Positions 45,232 to 56,782 of a DNA stretch of 64,000 bases are shown here, piece after piece. Position 1 is the stretch's first letter. Each line of letters begins with the position of its first letter. The notes under the pieces were generated by a model, which was not told the DNA's origin, searched no databases, and saw only the letters and a program-made list of their open reading frames with translations. The stretch is from positions 291,954,364 through 292,018,363 of the forward strand of contig CM046877.1 in the NCBI GenBank assembly GCA_025667525.1, given 5' to 3'. Both the position numbers and the translations under genes were made by a program. This DNA is from Glebionis coronaria. Lineage: Eukaryota; Streptophyta; Magnoliopsida; Asterales; Asteraceae.

Positions 45232-45316
45232 CTGGAAGATACAGTTTATGAGATGATTATAGAACATATAATGATAGGATGCGGTCTGATTAACGCTAGA
45301 ACACGAGATGTTTTAC
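45232..45316 (-). other. Tek-H putative intron 1 (85 bp)
   Basis: The donor is AG|GTAAAACATC, the acceptor ATCTTCCAG|ACAG, and the content is AT-rich. Removal joins DKR to QKTGDRSQ in frame and removes the gag TAA. Confidence 0.65.
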
Positions 45317-46050
45317 CTCTTGTCGGGTCTTTCAGCTTCCCCGAACTCATCGCGTTCCTGCAACATCTCAAGCTTCCTTGCTGCATCGGCCACTTGTGCT
45401 ACTGTATTGAACGTAGCACATACCAGATTGTTCGCGACCGAGGTGCGAAGTGCCCACCTAAAATGGTGTGCCTGCTCCTCAGGAGTACCAGCCGCTGCTC
45501 CCAGAAAACCAGCTAGGCGAAGAAAGCGCTGCATGAATTCATTGCTATTCTCGCCCGCTCTCTGACGTATCCCATGATATTCACGCTTGAGTTTGTCCTG
45601 CTCTGCCTTAGGAAAGAACTGTTCCATCACTCTCTCCTTGAATTGGGCCCATGTCAAACCAGCGACCCATTCATCACCTCCCTCTGACTGCGTCAAAGCT
45701 AGCCACCAGTTGAGTACATCGCCTTCAAACCTGTAGCATGCCAATCTTGCCTTGAAGTCGTGGTCACATCCCATAGCATTGAAGATTTTCTCAATGTGAG
45801 TCAGCCAGCTTTCAGCATCGCTGGGGCTATCAGTCTTTTCAAAAGCTCTAGGACGGAGCTTGTTAAATCTTTCCAACCATACCGCTAGTGTCACTGGGGG
45901 AGGAGGAGGAGGAGGTGCCTGATTCTGCTGCTGCTGATTGTTCGCAGCTTGGACTTCAGCACGAATGTCATTCCTCAGTTGAGGAAGTAAGGCTTGCATG
46001 GCAGCCTGAATTGCAGCATTGAGCTGCTCTTGCTCGCGTGTGAGAACCAT
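45317..46050 (-). CDS. gag: Tek-H gag capsid, exon 1 (ends at TAA if unspliced)
   Basis: 244 codons precede the TAA at 45315-45313, which overlaps the putative donor AG|GTAA. The N-terminus has a Gln/Asn/Pro-rich stretch (about residues 35-55), then the gag domain with WLTHIEKIFNAMGCDHDFKA, WAQFKERVMEQFFPKAEQ and RFLRLAGFLGAA. Unspliced RNA would give a capsid lacking the zinc knuckle. Upstream in-frame codons to 46092 exist, but the Met at 46050 fits the family better. Confidence 0.8.
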
Positions 46051-46480
46051 CTGACAGTATAACATAAAACATATGATTAACAGTTCAAACATAAAATATA
46101 TATATAAAAAAAATTTTTATGCCAAAAATTTCACGAGAAAAATTTTATGCAGAAAATCTTTGTATGAATGCATGATGCAGTTTTATGAAAACTTTTGATG
46201 CTCGAGAGTGAACGCCTTCGGTCAGTTCACTCAAAATAAAAGACATATCGAGGGGACGCCTATGGGTCGGTCCCAAATCTAAAAGTTTCGATAAAACACA
46301 TGCGACTAAATAGGGCCAGTCCTGTACCAACCATTACTTAGTCAAAAACCCTGTAACAATGACATGTATATGTATGCTTAAAAATGATGAATGCATGAAA
46401 ACAACTGTCAGTTCTAGGAAGACCGTAGTGACTACCCACTAATCACAGGTCATATTTGAGAGCCTACAGGTCGAAACCTT
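46051..46480 (-). other. Tek-H 5' leader
   Basis: This 430 bp between primer site and gag has no supported ORF. CTGTCAG at 46057-46051 directly before the gag ATG could be the acceptor of a leader intron, but no donor stands out. Confidence 0.5.
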
Positions 46481-46493
46481 GGCTCTGATACCA
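46481..46493 (-). promoter_or_regulatory. Tek-H primer binding site (initiator tRNA-Met)
   Basis: The minus strand reads TGGTATCAGAGCC, four bases after the 5' LTR. TGGTATCAGAGC is the standard plant initiator-Met site. Confidence 0.95.
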
Positions 46494-46497
46494 TAAT

Positions 46498-49400
46498 TGT
46501 AACACCCCATTTTGGAAATGGAATATTACGCATAATCATGGCGTGTCATCAAAGCATACAAGGATAAATGTCTAAGCATTATTCAACCATAAAAGGGAAA
46601 TACCGGAATCAAACATCGGTACCCCAAAGTAAAGCTCATCACACACAAACATAAATACTGTAAAAGGAAAGGACGAAACAATGTCCATAGCAACTGTATC
46701 AAAGTAAAGGAAATGCATAAAGTAAAGAAAGACAGTAAAGCTTCCAGTCCATATGCACCTACGTTTGAGATCTACGAGCGTCCATGAGTACCTGCCGTTT
46801 TGGGAACATGAAAAGGAAAACGGCTGAGCAAGACGCTCAGTGCACGGATGTACAATATAGCATGAAATAGAGTAAACATGTAACATATAACAGCGGAAGA
46901 CTAAGTACTGAGTAAACTGGTTAAGTATCAAGAAAACTGGTTTTATAGTTTGAAAAGCCTTATGTTTATCTTGTGAAAACTGTTTTAACATATATATACC
47001 ATAGCCCATATAGGTCATGAAAAGGTCACGTGCATGAATACTTGGAGGGGTGACCTCATCATGCTGATTAGAGGGGATGCCTCTAATCAATATACTGGTT
47101 TGGGTAGGAGGGATCAATTCCTTGTGAAGGGTGCAAGGCACACACCACATTCACCATGATAAACTGAATAAAACATGTAACTAGGATGCACCCATACGCC
47201 CCACCTGATATAATAATATGGCCAAACTGAAAAGGGACGCCACGAGCAATCACTCCGCCGTGGGGAAGTCATAACATCGGTGCCTCCAATGCTATGGTTA
47301 TGGTACCTCCATAACTAGGTGAAACTGGTCATGCTTGTATATGGCTATAGATTATGCTAATTAAACATAAGCAGTTCAAAACAATAAAACAAATGCTGGG
47401 GAAAACAGTTGGCTGCATACGGGGAAATCCTAATAAGGAAAGAATGTCCATACTGAAAGGACGGGAATCCGTACATCAAGTCCAGTGAATGAACGGAAGA
47501 AAGACTCCTACTTCTGGATCACTAACGCTACATGAATACACACGTGTATAAGTATCGATTCACTGATTACGTACTGGGTTTTATGTCTCATTTTAGCTGA
47601 TTTGGTATGTTTTAGGTCATGGTTCACTGTTTAAAGCCTTAAACTGTGTTTATCTTGTATTCTGATTTATCTGATTAAGTATTACTGGTGTTTCATGTAT
47701 TAATATACTTACTGTGTAATAATAAGTAACTTTCCAAAAATAGCAGGTTTCCAAAAATAGAAAGTTTCCAAAAATAGAAAGTTACCAAAAATAGAAAGTT
47801 TCCAAAAATAGAAAGTTTCCAAAAATAGAAAGTTTCCAAAAATAGAAAGTTTCCAAAAATAGAAAGTTTCCAAAAATAGAATTTACTGCTTAAAATAGAT
47901 TAGTTTCTAAAAATAGAAAGTTTCCAAAAATAAATCAGCTGCCTTAATTAAATAAGTTTCCATATATAGAAGGTTTCCATGATTAGATTAGCTGCCTGAA
48001 ATAGATAGATTTCCATATATAGAAGGTTTCCATAATTAGATTAGTTGCCTTATTTAATTAAGTTTCTATAAATAGAAGTTTCCATAATTAGAATTAAGCT
48101 GATTACATAAGCTAACATATAAGTCTAAGTGTTTATAAGCTTATTTCTTAAGTCATATGATATAGTGTATAGTTTAATTATTATTTCATGTATTTTAATT
48201 AAACTATAGGTTAAGCATTTTAATTAAATTATAACATGTATTAATTAAAATGAAATGAATATACTTAGGTTAAAAATGTGTATTATTATTATTAATAATA
48301 TAACCTAAGTCATGTCTAAATTAATTAATTATAGGCATGTTTTAATAATTAATTAATTATAACTTATAACATAAAATACTTAGGTTAAATTAATGTCATG
48401 TTAAACTAATAATTAAAATAACCTAAGTCATGATTTAATTAATATTTCATGTTATTAATTAATTATATCCTAAGTTCATAATTCATAAAAATTAACATGT
48501 AGCATGAATCATGAATTAACCAACGAACCATGAATCGGGTATGAATTCGACACCGTACCCCGAGCCAAACCCGGGGCACGTGTGTCTCCTTGCTGCCGTG
48601 GGTCCCACATGAGCCAACCAAGACCAAAAATGGTCTTGGTGGTGGCGGCAATAGCAAACCAAACCCCCCTCGGGTTTGTTTGCTAGGCGGCCAAACATAA
48701 CACCCCTTTTAAATCATTCTTTGATTTTATTTAATACCAAAACATGTTAGATCAATGATTAATTACCATGTTTTAATAAGAAAAATAATAACATGTTCAT
48801 GAAAATAATCAAAGATTAAAAGAATTAAAAAGAATTAAAAAGAAGGGTTAGAAAGGTATACCACTATGTAGCTTGGAAAAAGGATGAACAAACACTGATT
48901 ATACAATAGTTTTTGAGATCAAAATCAACCAATCACCCTCCAATGGTGGTGTTTAGGTGGCGGCACAAAAGGAGAAAAAGGAGAAGGAGAAAACTCTTTT
49001 TAGGGTTTTTATGTTTATTTCTTGAAAGTGAAAAATGAAAACATGTTTTTACTCTTACCCCCCCTTTACTTGTAAAGTCCATGGGCTAAGCCCATTTCTT
49101 GTATATGTGCCGTGGGTATGGGAGCCCCACATGGGGTACCCGTACCTTTCTCGTGTCCCGATGTTTCGTGTTCGTTCGTGGTTAAACGTGCTCGTGTTTA
49201 AAGTGTTTCTGTTTAATCTAACGTGTCGTTTATCGTAAACTTAACGCTCGTAATTATATTATAAGTATTTACGTAATTATTCTAGTTCGTATTTTAAATG
49301 GTGATCATGATTTAATTATGTTCACGTGATATATTTATTAATTGTTTATCATGAATTCGTACGTAATCGATACTTGTCATGTCATACACGTATGCACTTG

Positions 49401-49507
49401 CTTGATTATTAGCACATGAATGTGATCAATACTAAATGAGGTAAGTTTTAATCTAGGACGTACGATCTTAAGGGCACTATTCATGGTAAAAGCATGCGGG
49501 TTTTACA
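46498..49507 (-). repeat. Tek-H 5' LTR
   Basis: It is near-identical to 38104-41163, with eight minisatellite units (47748-47882) in place of eleven. The 192-codon ORF at 47150-46572 is the same noncoding-looking frame as in the other LTR. Confidence 0.93.
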
Positions 49508-49512
49508 CTTCT
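49508..49512. repeat. Tek-H target-site duplication, right copy
   Basis: CTTCT is identical to 38099-38103. Confidence 0.9.
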
Positions 49513-49707
49513 TAATGTTTTTGAGTTAACCATGATACTTAAATACTACAATATCTTTTTGTTAATTTGTTATAGAGTGATTGAAGTAACTGTAGTAGTT
49601 TGTCTGTGTTTTTTCTAATACCGTGCTTTTTTTCATAGCATTAAAATTTGGGGTAAAAAAAAGTCGTTTTGCCACACATGTTTAAATTAACTGGATCCAC
49701 CACTGCA
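49513..49707. other. Unassigned spacer between Tek-H and Tek-I
   Basis: This 195-bp AT-rich stretch ends AACTGGATCCACCACTGCA. I cannot assign it to an element family. It is the continuation of 37948-38103 if Tek-H is removed. Confidence 0.6.
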
Positions 49708-51525
49708 ACTCTTCCCCCCCTAAAAAGAATAATTCGTCCCCGAATTATAGATAACGTAACTGAAAGAGAAACATACCCGAATCAACTGAGAGGGTATGTA
49801 AGATTAGTGAACGTACAAGTGACCCGGCAGAAGGAACGCGGAACGTGACATGTCTTGAAAGGTTCATGGAACGTGACGTGACTGAAAGGACATATCTAAT
49901 TGATAAGTGAAAAACGGATAAGAAGTCCGGATGAACTTGTCTGTTTCCCAGTGGCTTCCCTATTGGAACGCTTCCTTCACAAGATCTTGACACAAATGAT
50001 AAGTCTTGGTCCTCCTGACCTTGACTTGGAATACGAAGAAATTCTTGGTTATCAACGTAAGGTAAATCCCCTAAATTCTATCGAGGAAATAAGAGTTATC
50101 GCACAAGGGTAACTGAAATGTGACGATACTAAATAATCTAACCTTACCGATAACCAACAACGATGCGCAAGACATCTAGAAACGTAGTACGTGAAAAATT
50201 TTGAACGTGATACATGAAAAAATTTGAACGTAATACATGGAGATATGGTTAGTGTAGTATGAGCAACCATATCATGATCCATGATACGTGTAACATATCT
50301 TGATCATGATATGAGGAACGTGAAATGAACATGACATGTGAAACATATCGTTAACATAGAATATAAAGGCGGTAACGCCAAACGCTACAAGGTGACACAT
50401 AGAATATGACGATAAACGTCTATCCGGGGATAGGGAGTTATACTAAACTTGGGTCTAGTCTCTCAAGTTCTTGCAAAACTTCCCAAAATGAGAAAAATGA
50501 ACGTAAAATCATAAACCGAGATGCCATCATGAACGTGGATAGTGTCATGAACGCGAGCGTGAAAGCAAGTCGTGAAATTTGGAACAAGGACGTGAAGTAA
50601 CTAAGGAGCGCAATTATGAATATTTGTCTGACCCGATAACTGAGGGATTGCCAAGTGATCGGATGAGCCTTGGCTGGAACACGTCCGATAAATCTGTTGG
50701 TTCTGAAATCCTTGCGGATGTAAGGATTCTGCAGACTTGATCAAACTGTTCGCAATAACCCAGATATCATCATGCTTCTTCTGAGTTTGCGTCAATCTGG
50801 TAACCAAAATCCGTGGAGATCTTGTCCCATTTCAATTCACAATTTCAGATGATGAAAACATCCCAGTCTGTTGGTGTCCTGTCTTAACCTGTTGGTATGT
50901 CAGGTACTTAGATATGGACGTAATTGTATCTTGCTTCGTAGAACTTGATACATAGGAGTTTGCGGAACTCTGAGTCTCTGAATCTAGACTTCTCCTAGCG
51001 TAGGATTTTCTAGAACACCTAATGTAGTGTAGGGTTCTCTCCTTTGCGCATAAGCTGAGTCATGGTAAGATTAACCGTAGAGACCCATGTGATTCAGCGT
51101 GTCACTGTAATCAAACAGAATTGCTATTGGAAAATTTTCCAGGGTAAAATTTCTCTTGTCATAGAATTTGCAACATAGTGCAGATATGGTCTTCCTGTTC
51201 TTCTCTAGGCTTAGAGGAAATCAGGTTATTCTCAATGAAAACACTGATGAATTTGCTATGAGTTCATGTAAACTCAATTCATTAAGTCCGTAATGCTGTT
51301 GGAGCATTTATGAGATTAATACAGAATCATGAATTTAGCATGACCAAGTCGTGTAAGAATAGCAGTCATGGACATGTCCTGCTCTTTCACTCGTCACTGT
51401 TGGCATCATGATCATGAGTTTGATCTTGGAAAAGTGATTAACACTATAAGGTCTTTTGGACATGTTGTCAATACGTGGAGGAGAATAACGGTTATGAATG
51501 GTGATTTGTTTAAATCGACGTTAGT
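49708..51525 (-). pseudogene. Tek-I: decayed chromovirus interior, integrase to RT side
   Basis: It starts at the same purine tract and CGTCCCCGAATTATAGATAA sequence as the end of the Tek-H interior. Then follow decayed matches: 49918-49990 with the chromodomain region (CTGTTTCCCAGTGGCTTCCC), 50764-50850 with 42228-42306 (integrase), 51040-51110 with the RT-RNase H junction, and 51160-51400 with 43490-43720 (RT). Large parts are missing or randomised and no long frame survives. No LTR of its own is seen at the left end, which breaks at about 49708. Cop-D interrupts it at 51525. Confidence 0.8.
51521..51525. repeat. Cop-D target-site duplication, left copy (mutated)
   Basis: TTAGT here, GTAGT at 63734-63738. 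Tek-H has GTAGT at the equivalent position 43851-43855, so the left copy carries a G-to-T change. Confidence 0.8.
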
Positions 51526-51914
51526 TGTTGTCCCATAATATTATGATTGTATACTACACAAATTAAAGAAAGAAAGGAAGATATGAGATGAATTTTAGAG
51601 AGAGAAAGTAGTGAGAGAAAGTAGAGAGGATTAACTTGTAGAATATTAGATTAAGAGAAAAAATGAATCACCAACCCTCCTAACATGTTAGGAGGGTAGT
51701 ATATATAGTCCACCCACATGCGAGCTTCTTTATGGACTATATGGTTTGGGCCGGGCTTTCCTTTTGGGCTTTAGTTACTTATTAATGAACTTTAGCCTAA
51801 AGTTAAGCCCGTATAACACGACTAATATACTACGTATTACAACGTTCTAAAATACGATACATAACAAACATATGACCGAGCATTCTTGTTTGGCTCAATA
51901 TTTTTAGGCTAACA
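51526..51914 (-). repeat. Cop-D 3' LTR
   Basis: In element sense it begins TGTTAGCCTAAAAATATTG and ends TTATGGGACAACA. It contains the promoter-region inverted repeats described separately. Confidence 0.93.
51674..51742 (-). promoter_or_regulatory. Cop-D core promoter: inverted repeat, TATA box, 24-bp palindrome
   Basis: In element sense: 10-bp arms ATATAGTCCA/TGGACTATAT (51742-51733 and 51712-51703) overlap the TATA box TATATATA (51707-51700). Two bases later comes a perfect 24-bp palindrome (51697-51674; half-site ACCCTCCTAACA). The other LTR has the same palindrome at 63493-63516 and TATA box at 63519-63526. Confidence 0.85.
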
Positions 51915-51926
51915 ATCTCCCCCAAT
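51915..51926 (-). promoter_or_regulatory. Cop-D polypurine tract
   Basis: The minus strand reads TTGGGGGAGAT directly before TGTTAGCC. Confidence 0.85.
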
Positions 51927-54487
51927 GAGAGGTCATAAACCTTAGTCATTTAGGAAATTTGTAGAGATTACTAATCTCGCCATAAATGAGTCTTGAACGT
52001 GTAAAGTAGTCTAGTTCCTTCATGCTGTGATCTTTGAGCCTTTATCGTTGTCTTTCGACTTTGTCTTTAAGCTTGAGATCTTCAAATCATCCTTGACTTG
52101 TCTTTGCCATCTTGCGATCTTGTGTCTTCATCCACATGCTTACACTATTAATTGTTGAATATGTCTTTAGGCATGAGTATGTGGTTTCTGAATCATTGAC
52201 TTTGCTGTGTACACCGTGACGCCACCTTCTCGAGACAAAACATAGAAACGAACTGAATGGCTTTGACATTCGTCCTAAATCGGTAGCGTTTTACCTCCGG
52301 TCGGTGAAGACCGTTATACGATATTAAATACCGTACCTGTGATCAGGTAGATTCAATTAAGAATCTCCTGACAGGGTTTCGCGGCTGTACTAGCCGTTCT
52401 CTTTACTCGACCGTCTCAAAGCAAGACTGCGAACATAAAGAGTGAATCAATTGGATAGATATCCGCTTGATTAAAGTCGTCAATTCAAATTCCTGGAACA
52501 AGTTTGATTCTTAACGAATCTTACCATTGTTGCTTTCCAGTTGACACAAGTTTGATTCATAAGAATCTCACAAGTCACCTACCGTAGCGCTGTTTGATGT
52601 TGACGCTAGAAGGATTTCCATTCGTCACCGTGAATATTAATGAATATCACTCTAAATTTTCTGGCAAGACCATAAAGATATTGCGTAGAAACCTAAAACG
52701 AGTTTGAATCAATTCAGAATCAAACCACTGTTGCTTTTCAGTTTTGCACATGTTCAATTCATAAAGAATCTTGCATATGACCTACCGCAGTGCTGTTTGA
52801 TGTTAACACTGGAAGGATTTCCACTCATTATTGTGAATACTAAATAGTATCACTCTGAGTGTTCTAGAAATATCACAAGGATATAGCGTAGGACTCTCTT
52901 GATCTTCATCCGTGTGTCCTAACGACATTTGATTGATCTCTTGGCTCTAGACTCTATTTGTGCACTTTTAGTGGTCAGAGGCTGGAGCAGATGCCACCTA
53001 TTCAATATCAACTATCTCGGAGTGAGAAAGTCAATAGAAGTCGTGTTGATCTCCGTGACAATAAAACAAACTTCTTTTGAGAGAAGCCTGAGTAGCTAGG
53101 AAAGGGTTGTGCTTCACATCACTGGGTCCATGATGAGTTTGTCTTCATGATGAGTTGACCCGGTTTCTGCCTAAGTTGTATGGAGGACTTCTTTCTTTAC
53201 ACCCTTTATCCTTACATTTCTTTTTCATTCTTCAACCCCTTCAATGCTTACCAAGACATCATTACTAGCACCTTGTTGTGATTGTTCCAGTGCTAGCATC
53301 AGTACTTAGTCGGCATTCAGCTACGTTCACATTCTACTCCATCTTTCCTAAGGACTTCTAATAATCTATTGGATTGTCCCTGGGAAGATCCCTCTTGTTC
53401 TGGTTGGATCATAGGACTTGAACCTAACCAGCCTTTTGACACCAATAACGTCGTGAATTAAAGATGTTGTGGGTATTTGATCGTGACCATGAAAACCACT
53501 TTAAATTCTAACAAAGTGTTTGAAAAACATTTAACACCTTGCTAGTTTTGTCGTTTTAGAAATGCTCCCCCTTCACATGTGCATCAATAATCGAAAGTGT
53601 TTCGCACATGTAGGTAAGAGTTAAAGTGCTTGAGTCTTATATTAGATCACATTTTAATCACATTTTCTCCCCCTATCTCTAATATATAAAATCTTTTGAT
53701 ATTAGAGATACCAAATTTGATTAAAATATATTTTGAAAAATAGTCTTGAAATCTCCGGGAGAAAGATGTGTTAATCTTCTGCATGAAGTTAAAATGCTCC
53801 CCCTCAAAAATTGATCCAATTGAATTGTCATTGTGAGGATATGATCCACATTTCGCTTTTTGAGGATGAGAGTTGTTGAACACACAATTTTTGAAAGATT
53901 TTGAATATCATTGAAAAATTATTGAAAAAATCGTGTTCAACGCTTTTTGAAAAATCAATTCTTTTTGTCGAAAGGTTTTTCTAAAGCATAAACTTGAGTT
54001 CATAGACTTTGAATGTCTTGACGAATCCACTCAAGTGTAAGAAGATTTAACTTCTTTTGCTAAGGGTAAGAGCACGAAATCGTACACTCCCACGTGAATA
54101 TAGTTCCGGGTTGCAATCTGAAAGTGATTACAAGCCATTGTGTTGAGCTCAAAACGTTGAATGTTTTGTGACAAGCTCAACCCGTGATAGATTGCTCTAC
54201 CCGTTGTTTGGAAATGTTGTCCAAAATAGACAATTTCCTTTATTAAAAGAAGAAATGACATGTTTTGAAAAATATCTACAACTTTCATTCGAGCTTTATG
54301 TACACACCCGTGTCGTTATTGAGCGACATTTCTAGGCACGTCCATATTATCGATACTGAAAGACATGTCGAGAAGAATATTTTTGGATTTTGAAAGATTT
54401 TTAATTTTGTGTTTTGCTTTTATGTGTTTTATATTTTTGTATTTTGCTTTTTCAAAGATATTTACAAGTTGATGTTTGATAGATAAG
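51927..54487 (-). other. Cop-D 3' noncoding tract
   Basis: This 2.5 kb between the pol stop and the purine tract has no supported ORF. It is homologous to the Cop-A tract, carries the two-copy 200-bp repeat (52500-52693 and 52694-52891), and has three internal GGGGGAG purine runs (near 53566, 53670 and 53800). Confidence 0.75.
52500..52891 (-). repeat. About 195-bp tandem duplication in Cop-D 3' tract
   Basis: Two copies in element sense each run from CTACGC(A/T)ATATC through GGAAATCCTTC, GGTAGGT and AACTGGAAAGC-like blocks. They match the duplicate in Cop-A. Confidence 0.75.
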
Positions 54488-55666
54488 TCAAGCAGGCACC
54501 TTTGCCAGAATCTCCAGGTCTGCTGGAGTCAAACATCTCATACCAATTTGCCTAACGAGGTACTCAAACCTATCTTTCGACAGAGATTTTGTAAACAAGT
54601 CGGATAATTGGTAATCCGTTCCAACAAAGTATAGTTCAACGATACCTCTTTCAACTTGTTCCTTTATGAAGTGGTATCTGACATCGATGTGCTTCGTGCG
54701 GGAATGTTGTACCGGATTGTAGGAGATGGCTATTGCCGACTTTGAGTCACAGTACATAGGTACTTTATCAAAGTGGAAGCCATAATCCGTGAGTTGTGTT
54801 CTCATCCAAAGAACTTGAGCACAACACGCAGATAGAGACACATACTCTGCTTCGGCTGATGAAAGTGACGTACAATCCTGCTTTTTGGAAGACCATCCCA
54901 CAAGCTTATCTTGACCTAGAAATTGTGCACCACCAGAAGTACTTTTTTGTGTATCAAGACACCCTGCATGATCAGAATCTGAATAGGACGTTAGAAAGAA
55001 ACCGGTTTCCCTCGGATACCAGAGTCCCAAATGAATGGTATTCTTGAGGTACCGAAAGATCCGTTTAACCTCCTTGAGGTGCTTTTCAGTGGGTCGTGCT
55101 TGATATCGTGCACAATAGCATGTAACATGATGAATATCAGGTCTGCTTGCTGTCAAGTACATGAGGGAACCAATCATGGAACGATATCTCGTTTGATCGA
55201 TGGCATTTCCCTCCAAGTCAGCATCTAGCGATGTGGTTGATAATGGTGTCCCAACGGGGTCACATGAAGTCATACCATGCTTTTTGATTATCTCTTGACA
55301 ATACTTAGCTTGGTTTATAAAGATACCACTTGGGGATTGGTGAACTTGAATTCCTAGAAAGAATTTTAGTTCGCCCATCATTGACATTTCAAATTTGATG
55401 TGAATTACTTTTTCAAACCATTTTGAAAGTTTTGGGTTTGTAGACCCGAAAATAATGTCATCAACATAAATTTGCACAAGCAAAATGTCATCCCCATATT
55501 TATAAGTGAACAAAGTTAGATCAATGGAACCTTTAGAGAAACCTTTGGATACCAGAAATTTCGAGAGCTCGTCGTACCACGCCCTTGGAGCTTGCTTGAG
55601 TCCATATAGTGCCTTGTGGAGACGATACACCTTGTCAGGATAATGAGGATTGACGAATCCTTCAGG
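54488..55666 (-). pseudogene. Cop-D reverse transcriptase C-terminal half and RNase H
   Basis: 380 codons are open from 55630. RT reads YGLKQAPRAWYDELSKFL, catalytic YVDDIIFGS at about 55472-55446, and MMGELKFFLGIQVHQSP. RNase H reads YSDSDHAGCLDTQKSTSGG, SSAEAEYVSLSACCAQVLWM and YCDSKSAIAI; catalytic acids are intact. The C-terminus is DRFEYLVRQIGMRCLTPADL, ending KVPA. TAG at 55667-55669 cuts it from the upstream RT half, where relatives have Gln before PEGF. Confidence 0.9.
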
Positions 55667-56782
55667 CTACGTGACATAGACGTCTTCCTTCAAAGGACCG
55701 TTAAGAAATGCTGTCTTTACGTCCATTTGATAGACAGTGAATCCCTTATGTGCAGCATAAGCAAGAAAAATCCGGACTGCTTCCATTCGAGCTACTAGTG
55801 CAAATGATTCTTCAAAATCAATTCCCTCTTTCTGGCCATACCCCTTAGCCACTAGCCTAGCTTTGTTCTTGATGATCGTGTTTTCTTCATCCATCTTGGT
55901 TTTCCAGATCCAACGAAGATTTAAAGGAGTCACATCGTATGATCTGTCAACAAGTTCCCAGACTTTAAGTCTTTCAAATTGGTGAAGTTCATCCGTCATC
56001 GAATTAATCCAAGCATGATCAGCCATGGCTTCTTTGATGTTTTTCGGTTCAGCAGTACTCACGGCGAGTGCGAACATACAAACATCGCCATCGGTTGCTA
56101 GTTGTCGTCTTGTACGAACAGGCTGTGAAGGGTTTCCAATTACGTGAACCAAAGGATGATCTCGGGTCCAATGATGTGTTGAGGGATGTCGTTGATAGAA
56201 CGTATGCATATTTGACGGATCAACATGGCGAGTAGAAGACTCTCCAGTTTCGTGTATCGACGTACCGAATGGGTTGATAAATTCGTCTTCGTCAGATAAT
56301 GCATCGTCTGCTTGATGTGTGTTCTCTGAAGCAATGACAGTAGTTGTGGATGTTGTAGGATTGATTGTTAATGTGATATTCTGAGGAGGTAAATCTGCAG
56401 CAACCCGTGTTGAAGTAGATGAAGTTGTATCCTTTTGTTGATGATGATTGGTATCATCATTCTTATCATGAGGGACAGCGGAAGACTTCGATGCAACTTG
56501 TTTCTCCCCCGTGAAATATTCATCATACATTGGTCCATATAACATTTCCAACTCTTCAAGTGTCGTGTCCACTGTCATATCTGCTCTAGGAACATGTTCA
56601 GGAACCAGCTTTGAACTTGACGGTTCATTGCTGTGGTCTTGAGTTCCGAGTTCCGTGCGGTTGTGAACGGAAGTCGTTTGTCGTTGTGGATCGGGACTTA
56701 AACTGCTTTGTTCAAGTGCCATTTCTTGCAATTCATCAAATCTGATATGAATAGTCTCGACTATCAATTTTGTTCTCTTGTT
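55667..56782 (-). pseudogene. Cop-D integrase-RT linker and RT N-terminal half
   Basis: It starts after the TAA at 56783-56785. About 220 residues of variable Ser/Thr/Asp-rich linker ([15 protein letters not shown]) precede RT. RT begins [18 protein letters not shown], then [22 protein letters not shown] and [21 protein letters not shown], ending at the TAG. The frame equals that of the neighbouring segments, so only nonsense codons divide this part of pol. Confidence 0.88.

Larger units (their letters stand above)
41241..46050 (-). pseudogene. gag-pol: Tek-H gag-pol, four-exon model, one premature TAG
   Basis: Joining 46050-45317, 45231-45082, 45007-44943 and 44872-41241 gives 4581 nt, exactly 1527 codons, open except for one TAG at 42957-42959. 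Exon 1 holds the capsid (WLERFNKLRPRAFEKTDSP, ACYRFEGDVLNWWLAL, QFFPKAEQDKLKREYHGIRQ). Exons 2 and 3 are a basic, Asn/Gln-rich linker. Exon 4 holds the zinc knuckle ([14 protein letters not shown], last Cys replaced by Tyr), protease [14 protein letters not shown] with FIDDILIFS, RNase H, integrase (HHCC, DDE), GPF/Y and a chromodomain. The start chosen is ATG 46050-46048, just after a CTGTCAG that could be an acceptor. The intron model is inference from frame and GT-AG ends. Confidence 0.75.
38104..49507 (-). mobile_element. Tek-H: Tekay-like chromovirus (Ty3/gypsy), full length, youngest element
   Basis: The complete structure on the minus strand is: 5' LTR (49507-46498), initiator-Met primer site, gag, protease, RT, RNase H, integrase with chromodomain, purine tract, 3' LTR (41163-38104). 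The target duplication CTTCT is perfect. LTRs of 3010 and 3060 bp differ at about 11 substitutions by eye plus three minisatellite units, so the insertion is recent. Defects seen are one in-frame TAG at 42957-42959 and a lost zinc-knuckle Cys. Three intron-like gaps interrupt the gag-protease part. Long LTRs and a C-terminal chromodomain suit the Tekay lineage. Confidence 0.93.

Noticed and set aside
46481..46493. Fragment of a tRNA gene
   Set aside because: Only the 3'-terminal complement is present, next to an LTR end, as expected for a primer binding site; no cloverleaf can be formed.
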